Source: Mesorhizobium sp. B2-1-1
GTDB lineage: Bacteria > Pseudomonadota > Alphaproteobacteria > Rhizobiales > Rhizobiaceae
Assembly (NCBI RefSeq): GCF_006442975.2
Contig: NZ_CP083954.1
Span: 186,001 to 250,000 of the forward strand
DNA: 64,000 nt
Direction: 5' to 3'
Positions 13,538-22,213 of this stretch are shown one piece after another; position 1 is the first letter of the stretch, and each line of letters starts with the position of its first letter. The notes beneath the pieces were generated by a model that was not told where the DNA came from, did no database searches, and saw nothing but the letters and a program-made list of their open reading frames with translations. The translations under genes were made by a program, and so were the position numbers.

Positions 13538-13580
13538 GCGTGATTGGCTCCGAAAAGTCTGCAACTTTTCGGAATCACGC
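13538..13580. repeat. Short palindromic repeat upstream of trpS
   Basis: A long hairpin: GCGTGATT pairs with AATCACGC, and inside it TCCGAAAAGT pairs with ACTTTTCGGA around a CTGCA loop. It occupies the murJ-trpS gap and ends 32 bases before the trpS ATG. Similar TCCGAAAAGT hairpins are, from general knowledge, dispersed repeats in Mesorhizobium genomes. It could also act as a weak transcription barrier after murJ. Confidence 0.65.
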
Positions 13581-13612
13581 TTATACGGCCCTCCACAAGC
13601 CACGAGGAAACC

Positions 13613-14680
13613 ATGTCCGCCTTCAAGCCACTCGTCTTCTCCGGCGTCCAGCCGACCGGCAATCTGCATCTTGGCAACTATCTCGGCGCCATCAAGAAAT
13701 TCGTCGCTCTGCAGGACACGTCCGATTGCATCTACTGCGTCGTCGACCTGCATTCGCTGACGGCCCAGCTGGTCTATGACGATCTCAGGGACCAGACGCG
13801 CTCCATCACGGCGGCATTCCTGGCCTCCGGCATCGATCCGAAGAAGCACATCGTGTTCAACCAGTCGCGGGTGATGCAGCACGCCGAGCTCGCCTGGATT
13901 TTCAACTGCGTGGCGCGCATCGGCTGGATGAACAAGATGACGCAGTTCAAGGACAAGGCCGGCAAGGACCGCGAGAACGCCTCGCTGGGACTGCTTGCCT
14001 ATCCCTCGCTGATGGCAGCCGACATCCTGCTCTACCGCGCCACCCATGTGCCGGTGGGCGAGGACCAGAAGCAGCATCTGGAACTGACGCGCGACATCGC
14101 CCAGAAATTCAACAACGACTTCTCGGACCGCATCGCCGGTCTTGACGTCGGCGTCGAGATGAGGGTAGGCGAGGAGACGGTGAACGGCTATTTCCCGATC
14201 ACCGAGCCGGTCATCGGCGGGCCGGCGGCGCGCATCATGTCGCTGCGCGACGGCTCCAAGAAGATGTCGAAGTCGGACCCGTCTGATCTGTCGCGCATCA
14301 ATCTGACCGACGATGCCGACGCCATCTCCAAGAAGATCCGCAAGGCCAAGACCGATCCGGAAGCCTTGCCGAGTGAAGTGGACGGCCTCGCCACCCGGCC
14401 GGAAGCGGAAAACCTGGTCGGCATTTATGCGGGCCTTGCCGACATATCGAAAGAGGCGGTGCTGAAGGAGTTCGGCGGCCAGCAGTTTTCGGTGTTCAAG
14501 CCGGCACTGGCCGACCTGGCGGTCGAAAAACTGGCTCCCGTCGCCGCCGAAATGCGCCGCATTTCCGATGACCGCGCCTATGTCGACGCGGTACTGCGGG
14601 ACGGCGGCGAGCGCGCCGGCGTGCTGGCCGAAGCGACGATGAAGACGGTGCGCGACATCATCGGGCTGCTGCAGGACTGA
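13613..14680 (+). CDS. trpS: Tryptophanyl-tRNA synthetase
   Basis: Charges tRNA-Trp with tryptophan; class I aminoacyl-tRNA synthetase. From ATG 13613 the protein has 355 residues, beginning [16 protein letters not shown]. The HIGH-type motif is NLHLGNY near residue 19 and KMSKS is at 217-221. The ATG follows CACGAGGAAACC, a good ribosome site. An in-frame upstream start at 13544 would add 23 unlikely residues that run through the repeat hairpin, so it was not used. Confidence 0.97.
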   Translation: MSAFKPLVFSGVQPTGNLHLGNYLGAIKKFVALQDTSDCIYCVVDLHSLTAQLVYDDLRDQTRSITAAFLASGIDPKKHIVFNQSRVMQHAELAWIFNCVARIGWMNKMTQFKDKAGKDRENASLGLLAYPSLMAADILLYRATHVPVGEDQKQHLELTRDIAQKFNNDFSDRIAGLDVGVEMRVGEETVNGYFPITEPVIGGPAARIMSLRDGSKKMSKSDPSDLSRINLTDDADAISKKIRKAKTDPEALPSEVDGLATRPEAENLVGIYAGLADISKEAVLKEFGGQQFSVFKPALADLAVEKLAPVAAEMRRISDDRAYVDAVLRDGGERAGVLAEATMKTVRDIIGLLQD

Positions 14681-14715
14681 TCCGCATCCTTATGCCCCGC
14701 ACCATACCGGCCAAA

Positions 14716-14737
14716 GACCGGCGGCTTGCCGCCGGTC
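14716..14737. terminator. GC-rich hairpin after trpS, possible terminator
   Basis: GACCGGCGGC pairs with GCCGCCGGTC around a TT loop in the gap between trpS and the stress-protein gene. There is no T-run after it, so it is only a candidate for termination or mRNA 3'-end protection. Confidence 0.4.
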
Positions 14738-14783
14738 AGCCGCAGTGGCAGATTGCGGCCGAAATGACATCGAGTAAATAGAC

Positions 14784-15275
14784 ATGGTCTCCAAACGCCT
14801 CAGCCGCGAAGCCGGACATCGCCGGAAGTTCCTGGCGATCATCGACGATACGCCCGAATGCGAGCGCGCCGTCGCCTACGCCTCGAAGCGGGCGCTGAGC
14901 ACCAGCGGCGTGCTGGTGCTGCTCTATGTCATCGAACCGGACGATTTCCAGCACTGGCTGGGCGTCGAGAAGATCATGCGCGAGGAGGCGACCGCCACCG
15001 CACGCACCGCGCTCGACAGCTACGCCAACAAGGTGCGCCAGAAGCTCGGCATCGAACCCGAGATGGTGGTGCGCGAGGGCAAGCCCACCGAAGAGATCCA
15101 CAAGCTGATCGAGGAAGACCAGGATATCGCCATCCTGGTGCTGGCGGCCGGCGCCGGCAAGGAAGGGCCAGGGCCGCTGGTCGGCGCCGTGGCCGGCAAG
15201 GGCGCGGCCTTCCCTATCCCGGTGACCGTGGTGCCGCAAAACCTTTCGGACGAGGAGATCGACAGCCTCGCCTGA
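14784..15275 (+). CDS. Universal stress protein family (UspA)
   Basis: A 163-residue single-domain Usp-fold protein. The alpha/beta core starts RKFLAIIDDTPECERAVAYA, and the C-terminal part VLAAGAGKEGPGPLVGAVAGKG resembles the nucleotide-binding loop G-x2-G-x9-G of the family but is looser. Function is probably in stress adaptation; no partner is known. It stands alone between trpS and the NifU-type gene, flanked by palindromic repeats. Confidence 0.85.
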   Translation: MVSKRLSREAGHRRKFLAIIDDTPECERAVAYASKRALSTSGVLVLLYVIEPDDFQHWLGVEKIMREEATATARTALDSYANKVRQKLGIEPEMVVREGKPTEEIHKLIEEDQDIAILVLAAGAGKEGPGPLVGAVAGKGAAFPIPVTVVPQNLSDEEIDSLA

Positions 15276-15415
15276 AGTGTATCGATATTCGGGTGATGCC
15301 GGCCTACAAATGGCGGGTTCCTGCGCTTCCGGTGCTCACGTACTTCAAGTACGCTCCGCTCCGGTTCTCGGAAACCACCATTTTCGACTCGGCCTGACCC
15401 GAATCTCGACACACT
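15276..15415. repeat. Nested palindromic intergenic element
   Basis: About 140 bases with nested imperfect inverted repeats. The outer arms are ATATTCGGGTGATG and the complement of TGACCCGAATCTCG. Inner arms AAATGGCGGGTTCC and GGAAACCACCATTT pair, and a central CGTACTTCAAGTACG hairpin forms the tip. It looks like a mobile or dispersed non-coding element rather than a gene, and has no credible open frame. Confidence 0.65.
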
Positions 15416-15549
15416 TCATAGTGGCAGGAGTCGCAAAAACATTCCGCCAGCCAGCCATTCGGGCGACGCGTTTCGCTTGAATGTCCAGCCGATAGGGCTT
15501 ATTTAGAATTATTCCAAACTATCTGCCCGAGACGGGCACGGAGACGGCC

Positions 15550-16119
15550 ATGTTCATCCAGACCGAATCGACGCCAAACCCGGCGACGCTGAAATTCCTG
15601 CCCGGCAAGGAAGTGCTTTTGGAAGGCACCGCCGATTTCCGTGATGCCGATAGCGCGGCGACGGCCTCGCCGCTGGCCGGCCGGCTGTTCGAAATACCGG
15701 GCGTCACCGGCGTCTTCTTCGGCTACGACTTCATCACCGTGACCAAGGACGGCCCCGACTGGCAGCATCTCAAGCCGGCGATCCTGGGCGCCATCATGGA
15801 GCATTTCATGTCCGGCGCGCCTGTCATGGCCAACGCCGGCCCGGCCGCGGAGACCAGCCAGACCGGCGAGTTCTATGACAAGGCCGACGAGGAACTCGTC
15901 ATCACCATCAAGGAGTTGCTCGACACGCGGGTGCGCCCGGCAGTGGCCCAGGATGGCGGCGACATCACCTTCCGCGGCTTCGAGAACGGCACCGTGTTCC
16001 TGCACATGAAGGGCGCCTGCGCCGGCTGCCCGTCATCGACGGCAACGCTGAAGCACGGCATCCAGAACCTGCTCCGCCACTTCGTTCCCGAGGTCCAGCA
16101 GGTCGAACAGGTCGCCTGA
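15550..16119 (+). CDS. NifU-family Fe-S cluster scaffold/carrier (Nfu type)
   Basis: Carries and delivers iron-sulphur clusters to target proteins. The 189 residues split into an Nfu N-terminal domain (MFIQTESTPNPATLKFLPG, about 1-90) and a C-terminal NifU domain with the cluster ligands Cys157 and Cys160 (GACAGCPSS). This two-domain layout is the housekeeping Nfu form of alphaproteobacteria, not the nitrogenase-specific NifU. It ends at a strong terminator shared with the converging L,D-transpeptidase gene. Confidence 0.95.
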   Translation: MFIQTESTPNPATLKFLPGKEVLLEGTADFRDADSAATASPLAGRLFEIPGVTGVFFGYDFITVTKDGPDWQHLKPAILGAIMEHFMSGAPVMANAGPAAETSQTGEFYDKADEELVITIKELLDTRVRPAVAQDGGDITFRGFENGTVFLHMKGACAGCPSSTATLKHGIQNLLRHFVPEVQQVEQVA

Positions 16120-16161
16120 CCGTTCGCCTTCGCCGAAGGGGCGACGATTCTCAAATGCAAG

Positions 16162-16198
16162 CAACAAAAAACCGGGCCGAATTGCCCGGTTTTTTGTT
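16162..16198. terminator. Bidirectional Rho-independent terminator
   Basis: An A-run, the stem AACCGGGC paired with GCCCGGTT around a CGAATT loop, then a T-run of six. It lies between the convergent Nfu-type and L,D-transpeptidase genes and reads as a terminator on both strands. Confidence 0.92.
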
Positions 16199-16265
16199 GG
16201 GACGTCCGTTGTTGCCTAGACGGTCCGCGTACGAACGGTTTTGACCATGAACCTCGCGGTCACGG

Positions 16266-16883
16266 TCAGAGAACGATGACCTTGGCGCCGACCTCGGCGC
16301 GATCGTAAAGGTCGATGATGTCCTGGTTCATCAGCCGGATGCAGCCCGACGACATCGCCTTGCCGATCGAGTTCCATTCCGGGCTGCCATGCAGGCGATA
16401 GCCCATGTCACCGCCCTTGTTGAACAGGTACAGAGCGCGCGCGCCGAGCGGGTTCTTCAGGCCCGGCTCCATGCCGCCGGCGAACTTGGCGAGTTCCGGC
16501 TGGCGCTTGATCATCTGCGACGGCGGCGTCCAGGTCGGCCATTCGCGCTTGATGGCGACATGGGCGGTGCCATGCCACTCGAAGCCCTCGCGGCCGACGC
16601 CGATGCCGTAGCGAATTGCCCGGCCGTCACCCTCGACGAAGTAGAGGAACTTGTTCTGCGTATCGACGATGATGGTGCCCGGCTTTTCCTTGGTGTCGTA
16701 GTTCACCTCCTGCCGGTGATACTTCGCGGGCACCTTTTCGATCGGGATGCGCGGCAGCTGGTAGCCGGCGTCGGTCACCGCGCCATAGTCGTTGGAGAAT
16801 ATCTGCCCGCCAATGGTGCTGCAACCGGCGAGTGCGGTGGACAGCGCCAGTGCGGCAATTACTGCAAGCGACTTCATGCGCAT
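16266..16883 (-). CDS. L,D-transpeptidase (YkuD family) lipoprotein
   Basis: Forms 3-3 peptidoglycan crosslinks or links proteins to the wall in the periplasm. From ATG 16883 it has 205 residues with a lipoprotein signal ending LAGC, so Cys21 would be lipidated. The YkuD catalytic signature YRLHGSPEWNSIGKAMSSGC is near the C terminus, with the nucleophile Cys in SSGCIRLMN. An ATG two codons downstream is equally possible, and a further-upstream start would place 20 charged residues before the signal. The gene is monocistronic and converges on the Nfu-type gene. Confidence 0.92.
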   Translation of the reverse strand: MRMKSLAVIAALALSTALAGCSTIGGQIFSNDYGAVTDAGYQLPRIPIEKVPAKYHRQEVNYDTKEKPGTIIVDTQNKFLYFVEGDGRAIRYGIGVGREGFEWHGTAHVAIKREWPTWTPPSQMIKRQPELAKFAGGMEPGLKNPLGARALYLFNKGGDMGYRLHGSPEWNSIGKAMSSGCIRLMNQDIIDLYDRAEVGAKVIVL

Positions 16884-17106
16884 GAGGTGATCCGTGCCCC
16901 GCCAAACATCCGCGGCACGAGTCGGCCGCTTTCTTGCCATCATTCATGCTGGCATTTGCTTTGCTTGCCAAGTACGCGATGCCTATATGCAAGACCTCAC
17001 CTGCCGGTAAGCCAGCAACTGCGGCATTTCGGCAACAGCCTTCACCGGATTGTGAAGGAAATTCAATGGCCATGACTCTCGGGCCAGCAGGAATCGAGGA
17101 ACAACC

Positions 17107-17526
17107 ATGAATGTCGGCGACGCCGCCCAGCGTTCCGGTCTGCCAGCCAAGACCATCCGCTACTATGAGGAAATCGGCCTGATCGCGCCTGCGCGTGCCG
17201 GCAACGGCTATCGCGACTATTCGGGCGACGACATCCATCGGCTGACCTTCCTGCGCCGTGCCCGCAACCTGGGCTTTTCCATCGACGATTGCCGCCAGTT
17301 GATGGCGCTTTACCAGGACCGCAGCCGCGCCAGCCACGACGTGCGCGAGATCGCCACCGCCCATGTCAGGGCGATCGAGGAGAAGGTGCGCGAGCTGCAG
17401 TCGATGCGATCGACCCTGCAGAAGCTCGTCCAGGCCTGCCATGGCGACGACCGGCCGGACTGCCCGATCATCGATGACATTGCGGGAACCGCGCCGCTCG
17501 GCGATAAAGCCGTCACGGTCGCATAG
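17107..17526 (+). CDS. cueR: CueR/HmrR-type MerR regulator (copper sensor)
   Basis: Copper-responsive activator of the MerR family, 139 residues. The N-terminal helix-turn-helix (VGDAAQRSGLPAKTIRYYEE) is followed by a dimerisation helix. The metal-binding loop is Cys111-x7-Cys119 (CHGDDRPDC), the spacing of Cu+ sensors, and Ser76 stands where zinc sensors have Cys. It probably acts on the promoter at 8830-8860 upstream of copA, about 8 kb away. An OsmC-type gene follows 50 bases downstream. Other targets may exist outside the window. Confidence 0.92.
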   Translation: MNVGDAAQRSGLPAKTIRYYEEIGLIAPARAGNGYRDYSGDDIHRLTFLRRARNLGFSIDDCRQLMALYQDRSRASHDVREIATAHVRAIEEKVRELQSMRSTLQKLVQACHGDDRPDCPIIDDIAGTAPLGDKAVTVA

Positions 17527-17576
17527 ATCCGTGCCGGCCAGGCCCGACGCCTCTCGGCTACGGAGGGAGGATGCCG

Positions 17577-17996
17577 ATGGCCTCGATGACTGTCGAACTG
17601 CACAATGTCGAAGGCACCGAAGCCGCCATGGGCTGGGCCGGCGGCCACACGATCGTCGTCGACCGGCCCGAGGGCAAGGCCGGCGGCATGGGCCTGGGCT
17701 TCAATGGCGGCCAGCTGCTGGCGCTGGCGATTGGCGGCTGCTTCTGCAACGACCTTCGCTATGTCGCCGACGAGATCGGCGTGAAACTCGGCAGGATCGC
17801 CGTCTCGGTGAGGCTTGATCTCGACGGCAAGCCCCTGCTGGCGACCGCGGCAAGGATGACGGTTTCCTGCGAGACCTTGGACGGGTCCGATCCCCAAAGG
17901 ATCATTGACCGTGCAAGCGTGGTTTCCACGGTCAGCAACTCGTTGCGCCAGGGCGTGCCGGTTACGATCGAAACGACGGGGCCTGGTCGCTCATAA
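17577..17996 (+). CDS. OsmC family protein
   Basis: Small OsmC/Ohr-fold protein of 139 residues, a family that reduces organic hydroperoxides with paired cysteines. From ATG 17577 Cys residues occur in GGCFCND (55 and 57) and in MTVSCETL (98), consistent with the family's two-Cys layout. The ATG at 17571 directly abuts the ribosome site GGAGGGAGG, so the start six bases downstream is preferred. It lies 50 bases after the copper regulator and may be co-expressed with it. The actual substrate is unknown. Confidence 0.85.
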   Translation: MASMTVELHNVEGTEAAMGWAGGHTIVVDRPEGKAGGMGLGFNGGQLLALAIGGCFCNDLRYVADEIGVKLGRIAVSVRLDLDGKPLLATAARMTVSCETLDGSDPQRIIDRASVVSTVSNSLRQGVPVTIETTGPGRS

Positions 17997-18173
17997 ACGC
18001 CAGGACTTCTCCCGCGCCGTAGGTCGTCCCGCCACGTTCACCCATCACGGAAAGTGAAGGTGGCCATACGGTTCTCCGTGCCTGCTCATGCTATCGAGCA
18101 CCCATTGATTTGGGTGGCCACCAAATGAGCGGTACGGGTTCAAATCGTGAACAAAATCTGGCATGGTCCCGTC

Positions 18174-18674
18174 ATGCCAATCATCTCACCGATTCCCCTG
18201 AACCCGCTCATCGATGGTCGCCAGTCCGAACGCGCCATGCTGGTGCGGCGCGGGGTGCAGCGCCTGCTCCGCGAAATGGGCGCGCATGTGCTGCCTGAAC
18301 TGTCGCTGGCGACCGGCCGCCGCGCCGACCTCGTCGCGCTGACCCGCCAGGGCGACATCTGGATCATCGAGATCAAGTCCTCGGTCGAGGATTTTCGCGT
18401 CGACCGCAAATGGCCCGACTACCGGCTGCACTCGGATCGCTTCTTCTTCGCCACCCATCCCGGCGTGCCGGCGGAGATTTTTCCCGAAGAATGCGGCTTC
18501 ATCCTCTCCGACGGCTATGGCGCCGAGATTTTGCGCGAGGCGCCCGAGCACCGCATGGCGGCGGCTACGCGCAAGGCGCTGATGCTGCGCATCGCGCGGG
18601 CCGGTGCCGCGCGGCTTTTGGCGGCGGAACTCGCCGGAGTGGCCGTGCCGGCGCTGGAGGGGGAGAGCGAGTAG
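18174..18674 (+). CDS. MmcB-family DNA repair protein
   Basis: Predicted PD-(D/E)xK-fold protein of the alphaproteobacterial MmcB family, linked in Caulobacter to the SOS response and mitomycin resistance. It has 166 residues from ATG 18174, opening MPIISPIPLNPLIDGRQSER. The fold's key residues are visible in RADLVALTRQGDIWIIEIKSS near residues 43-63. A GTG nine codons upstream is possible, but the chosen start matches what I recall of family members. No strong ribosome site is visible. Confidence 0.85.
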   Translation: MPIISPIPLNPLIDGRQSERAMLVRRGVQRLLREMGAHVLPELSLATGRRADLVALTRQGDIWIIEIKSSVEDFRVDRKWPDYRLHSDRFFFATHPGVPAEIFPEECGFILSDGYGAEILREAPEHRMAAATRKALMLRIARAGAARLLAAELAGVAVPALEGESE

Positions 18675-18705
18675 GCTGCCTCGCAGAACCTGCGCTTGTG
18701 GACCT

Positions 18706-19902
18706 CTACTCCTCGCCTTCATCCGCCCCGCTCGCCGCCGGCGCCATCAGCAGGACGGCCGCGCCGAGCAGCGCTGCGACCAGCGAGCCGGAGAGAATGC
18801 CGACCTTGACCGCGTCCTGCAGCGCCGTGTCGCTGGCGAAGGCGAGCAGGCCGATGAACAGGCTCATGGTGAAGCCGATGCCGCACAGCAGCGAGATGCC
18901 GATCATGTGCAGCCAGCCGGCATGGGCCGGCAGGTCGGCGAGACCGAAGCGGATGGCAAGCGCGGAGGAGCCGAACACGCCGACCAGCTTGCCGACGACG
19001 AGGCCGGCGGCAACGCCGAGTGTCAGCGGCTCGAACAGCGCGCCGACGCTGAGGCCCGCCAGCGAAACGCCGGCATTGGCGAAGCCGAAGATGGGGATGA
19101 CGACGAAGGGCACTATTGCGTGCAGGCCGTGCTCGAGCCGGTGCAGCGGCGAATGATCGAGATCGCGTTCGATGCCGGCGGTGCGTTCGAGCGGAATGGT
19201 CAGGGCCAGCGCCACGCCGGCAAGCGTGGCATGCACGCCCGACTTCAGCACCAGCACCCACAGGATCGCACCGAGCACGAGGTAAGGCACGAGGCTCATC
19301 ACCCGCATGCGGTTGAGCACGACAAGCGCGGCGATCACCGCGAAGGCGGCGCCCAAATAGGCAAGCGACAGACCGCTGGTGTAGAAGATCGCGATGATGA
19401 TGACCGCGCCGAGATCGTCGATGATGGCAAGGGCGGTGAGGAAGATCTTGAGCGAGGCCGGTACGCGGCTGCCGAGCAGCGACAGCACGCCGAGCGCGAA
19501 GGCGATGTCGGTGGCGGTCGGGATCGCCCAGCCGGACAGCGCGCCCGCATTGTCACGGTTGATGGCGACGTAGGCCAGCGCCGGCACCACCATGCCGCCG
19601 GCCGCCGCGATGCCGGGCAGCACCCTGCGCGGCCAGGTCGAGAGCTGGCCGTCCAGCATCTCGCGCTTGATCTCCAGGCCGACGAGCAGGAAGAATACCG
19701 CCATCAGCCCGTCATTGACCCAATGCGACACGCTGAGCGGGCCGAGATAGGCGTGGAGGACGGCAAAATAGGTTCCGGAGAGCGGTGAGTTGGCGACGAT
19801 CAAGGCCAATGCCGCCGCTACCATCAGCATGATGCCGCCGGCCGCCTCGCTGTCGAGAAATTCGCGCAAGACGGAAACCGGCCGCTGTTTCAAGTCCCGC
19901 AT
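18706..19902 (-). CDS. nhaA: Na+/H+ antiporter NhaA
   Basis: Inner-membrane antiporter that swaps Na+ for protons and helps at alkaline pH. It has 398 residues with about 12 hydrophobic segments. The paired transport aspartates are in [14 protein letters not shown] near residue 163, and [20 protein letters not shown] just before is the usual unwound-helix motif. It lies downstream of actR, separated by a 170-base inverted repeat, so it is likely a separate transcript. Confidence 0.96.
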   Translation of the reverse strand: MRDLKQRPVSVLREFLDSEAAGGIMLMVAAALALIVANSPLSGTYFAVLHAYLGPLSVSHWVNDGLMAVFFLLVGLEIKREMLDGQLSTWPRRVLPGIAAAGGMVVPALAYVAINRDNAGALSGWAIPTATDIAFALGVLSLLGSRVPASLKIFLTALAIIDDLGAVIIIAIFYTSGLSLAYLGAAFAVIAALVVLNRMRVMSLVPYLVLGAILWVLVLKSGVHATLAGVALALTIPLERTAGIERDLDHSPLHRLEHGLHAIVPFVVIPIFGFANAGVSLAGLSVGALFEPLTLGVAAGLVVGKLVGVFGSSALAIRFGLADLPAHAGWLHMIGISLLCGIGFTMSLFIGLLAFASDTALQDAVKVGILSGSLVAALLGAAVLLMAPAASGADEGEE

Positions 19903-19935
19903 GTCACCCTCCGTTGCCTTTCCAAACGCTGGCGC

Positions 19936-20108
19936 CGCCCCTCACCTGCCTGCCGGCATCCTCTCCCCGTATAGTGACGGGGAGAGGGACGCTGTCATCG
20001 CCGGTTTCGCCAATCGCCAGCGTTGCGGAATGGGCGCCAGCGTTGCGGCCAGCCTCTTTCTCCCCGTCACTATACGGGGAGAAATGCCCGGCAGGGCAAT
20101 GAGGGGCG
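19936..20108. repeat. Inverted-repeat element between nhaA and actR
   Basis: Arms of 50 bases at 19936-19985 and 20059-20108 are nearly perfect reverse complements. Each contains the palindrome TCTCCCCGTATAGTGACGGG or its mirror. The 73-base centre has a direct repeat CGCCAGCGTTGCGG. It is non-coding and differs from the element at 4732-4915 in core sequence, though the arm ends share a CTGCCGGC/GCCGGCAG theme. Confidence 0.8.
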
Positions 20109-20182
20109 GGGCCGAGTTCGACAATTGGATGCTTCCCCGTAAGCAGAAACCGGTCCGAAGGAATGCTCAGCGCATCGCGCTC

Positions 20183-20746
20183 CTAGCGCGGCGCGCGCTT
20201 GGCCAGGATGCGCTGCAGGGTGCGGCGATGCATGTTGAGGCGGCGCGCGGTCTCGGAGACGTTGCGCTCGCACATTTCGTAGACACGCTGGATGTGCTCC
20301 CAGCGCACGCGGTCGGCCGACATCGGATTTTCCGGGGGTGCGGCGCGCTCGCCGGCCGTGCGGGTGAGCGCGGCAAAGACGTCGTCGGCGTCGGCCGGCT
20401 TCGATAGATAGTCGACGGCGCCGAGCTTCACCGCCGTCACCGCGGTGGCGATGTTGCCATAGCCGGTCAGGATAATCGCGCGGGAATCCTCGCGCTTCTC
20501 ACGGATGGCGGCCACGACGTCGAGGCCGTTGCCGTCGCCAAGCCGCATATCGACCACCGCGTAGGCGGGCGGATTGGCGCGTGCCTTGCCGACCGCCTCC
20601 TCGACGCTCTCGGCCGTTTCGACCACGAACCCCCTGGTTTCCATGGCGCGGGCCAGACGGGTCAGGAACGGTTTGTCGTCATCGACGATCAGAAGCGAGG
20701 TGTCCTCGCCCTCAACCATTGCGCCACTGTTTTCATCGCCTGTCAT
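20183..20746 (-). CDS. actR: Response regulator ActR (RegA/PrrA family)
   Basis: DNA-binding response regulator of a redox-responsive two-component system controlling acid tolerance, CO2 fixation and respiration genes in rhizobia. It has 187 residues. The receiver domain has DDD at 22-24 and the phosphoacceptor in AVVDMRLGDG near residue 63; the C-terminal Fis-type helix-turn-helix is NVSETARRLNMHRRTLQRIL, near-invariant in the RegA family. It is 63 bases downstream of actS and probably shares its transcript. Confidence 0.95.
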   Translation of the reverse strand: MTGDENSGAMVEGEDTSLLIVDDDKPFLTRLARAMETRGFVVETAESVEEAVGKARANPPAYAVVDMRLGDGNGLDVVAAIREKREDSRAIILTGYGNIATAVTAVKLGAVDYLSKPADADDVFAALTRTAGERAAPPENPMSADRVRWEHIQRVYEMCERNVSETARRLNMHRRTLQRILAKRAPR

Positions 20747-20809
20747 CGTCTTGAAATTCCTGCTGCCTTAATTTTACGCAGATATAGTTTTGCGTCGCGA
20801 TTGTCCAAT

Positions 20810-22141
20810 TTACGCGGTGTCAAACATCGTCGCGGGCGCCGATTCCGGGTTCAGGAAAACATTTCTGGGCCATGAAATCCGCACCATGGCGCCCTCGCCC
20901 AGTCCGCTCGAATTGCGAAAGTCGAGCGTGGCGCCCGATCGCTCGAGCAATGTCTTGGCGATGAACAGGCCCAGCCCCAGCCCGCCGCCGGCCTCCGTGC
21001 CCTGGCGTGTCGACATATAGGGCTCGCCGATGCGGTCGATGATCTCGGGCGGAAAGCCGGGACCGTCATCGATGATCGAGAAGGAGACGGTGGCCTCGTC
21101 CCAGCTCCAGCGCACGGTGACGCTCTCGCGGGCGAAATCGACGGCGTTCTCCACCAGGTTGCCAAGGCCGTAGATGACGCCGGGATTGCGGCGCCCGACC
21201 GGCTCGGGGCCGCTGCGCTCGCCGGGCCTGAGCTTGATCGAAATGCCGAAGTCGCGGTGCGGCGCGGTGACCTCCTCGACCAGCGAGGTCAGCGGCAGGC
21301 GGGACAAATGCGCCTCTCCCTCGGACGACAGGCTGGTCAGGCGCTTGAGGATCTCGCGGCACCGCTCGCTCTGGGAGCGCAGCAGCGTCACATCCTCCCC
21401 GTATTTCGCGTCCTTGCCGAGCGCCTTTTCCATCTCCTTGGCGACAAGCGTGATGGTGGCGAGCGGTGTGCCCAGCTCATGCGCGGCGGCGGCGGCCAGC
21501 CCGTCGAGTGCCGACAGATGCTGCTCGCGCTGGAGCACCAGTTCGGTGGCGGCGAGCGCATTGGCCAGGAGGCGGGCTTCCGCGGCCACGCGGAAGGCGT
21601 AAATGGCGGTGAAGGCGATCGAAGACAGCACCGCCATCCACATGCCGGCAACATAGATGAAGGGCATCGCCAGCGGCGCGCCTTCATGCCAGGGCAATGG
21701 CAAATGGAAAAAGACCAGCAAGGTCGCCGTCGTCATCACCAGCCCCCCAAGCACCGCGGTCAGGCGCAAGGGCAGCGACGTCGCCGAAATGACCACGGGC
21801 ACCGTCATCAGCAGCGAGAACGGATTGGTAAGGCCGCCGGTCATGTAGAGCAGGCCGGCAAGCTGGAGGCTATCAAAGATCAGGATGCCGAAGGCGGCGA
21901 ACGGCGTGAGCCGGTGCGCGGCCGGGAACCGAAAGGCAAGGATCAGGTTCATCCAGGCCGAACAGGCGATCAGGGCAAAGCACAGGCTGACCGGCAGTGG
22001 GAATTTCAGGCCGTAGGCGACGAAAAGCACCGTCACGCTCTGGCCGACAATGGCAAGCCAGCGCAGCCGGATCAGCGTGTTGAGGCGCAGTCGCTGGCTC
22101 TGCTGGAAGTCGGGAGAACGCAATACGTTGATCATGGCCAT
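20810..22141 (-). CDS. actS: Redox-sensing histidine kinase ActS (RegB/PrrB family)
   Basis: Membrane kinase partner of ActR. About 443 residues from ATG 22141, with an ATG two codons later as alternative. Six hydrophobic helices form the sensor. The quinone-site motif GGLTNPF is between helices, and the redox-active Cys lies in QSERCREILKRL after the phosphoacceptor motif AAAAHELGTPLATI. The ATPase has ENAVDF, DDGPGFP and GGGLGLGLF boxes. All marks of the RegB family are present. The gene sits 72 bases after hrpB on the same strand. Confidence 0.93.
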   Translation of the reverse strand: MAMINVLRSPDFQQSQRLRLNTLIRLRWLAIVGQSVTVLFVAYGLKFPLPVSLCFALIACSAWMNLILAFRFPAAHRLTPFAAFGILIFDSLQLAGLLYMTGGLTNPFSLLMTVPVVISATSLPLRLTAVLGGLVMTTATLLVFFHLPLPWHEGAPLAMPFIYVAGMWMAVLSSIAFTAIYAFRVAAEARLLANALAATELVLQREQHLSALDGLAAAAAHELGTPLATITLVAKEMEKALGKDAKYGEDVTLLRSQSERCREILKRLTSLSSEGEAHLSRLPLTSLVEEVTAPHRDFGISIKLRPGERSGPEPVGRRNPGVIYGLGNLVENAVDFARESVTVRWSWDEATVSFSIIDDGPGFPPEIIDRIGEPYMSTRQGTEAGGGLGLGLFIAKTLLERSGATLDFRNSSGLGEGAMVRISWPRNVFLNPESAPATMFDTA

Positions 22142-22213
22142 GAAATACAGCCGCGAAGCGGCGAGCGCTAGGTGGATGACGAAGCGATGGCGTTTGCGCC
22201 AATCGCCAAGCAA

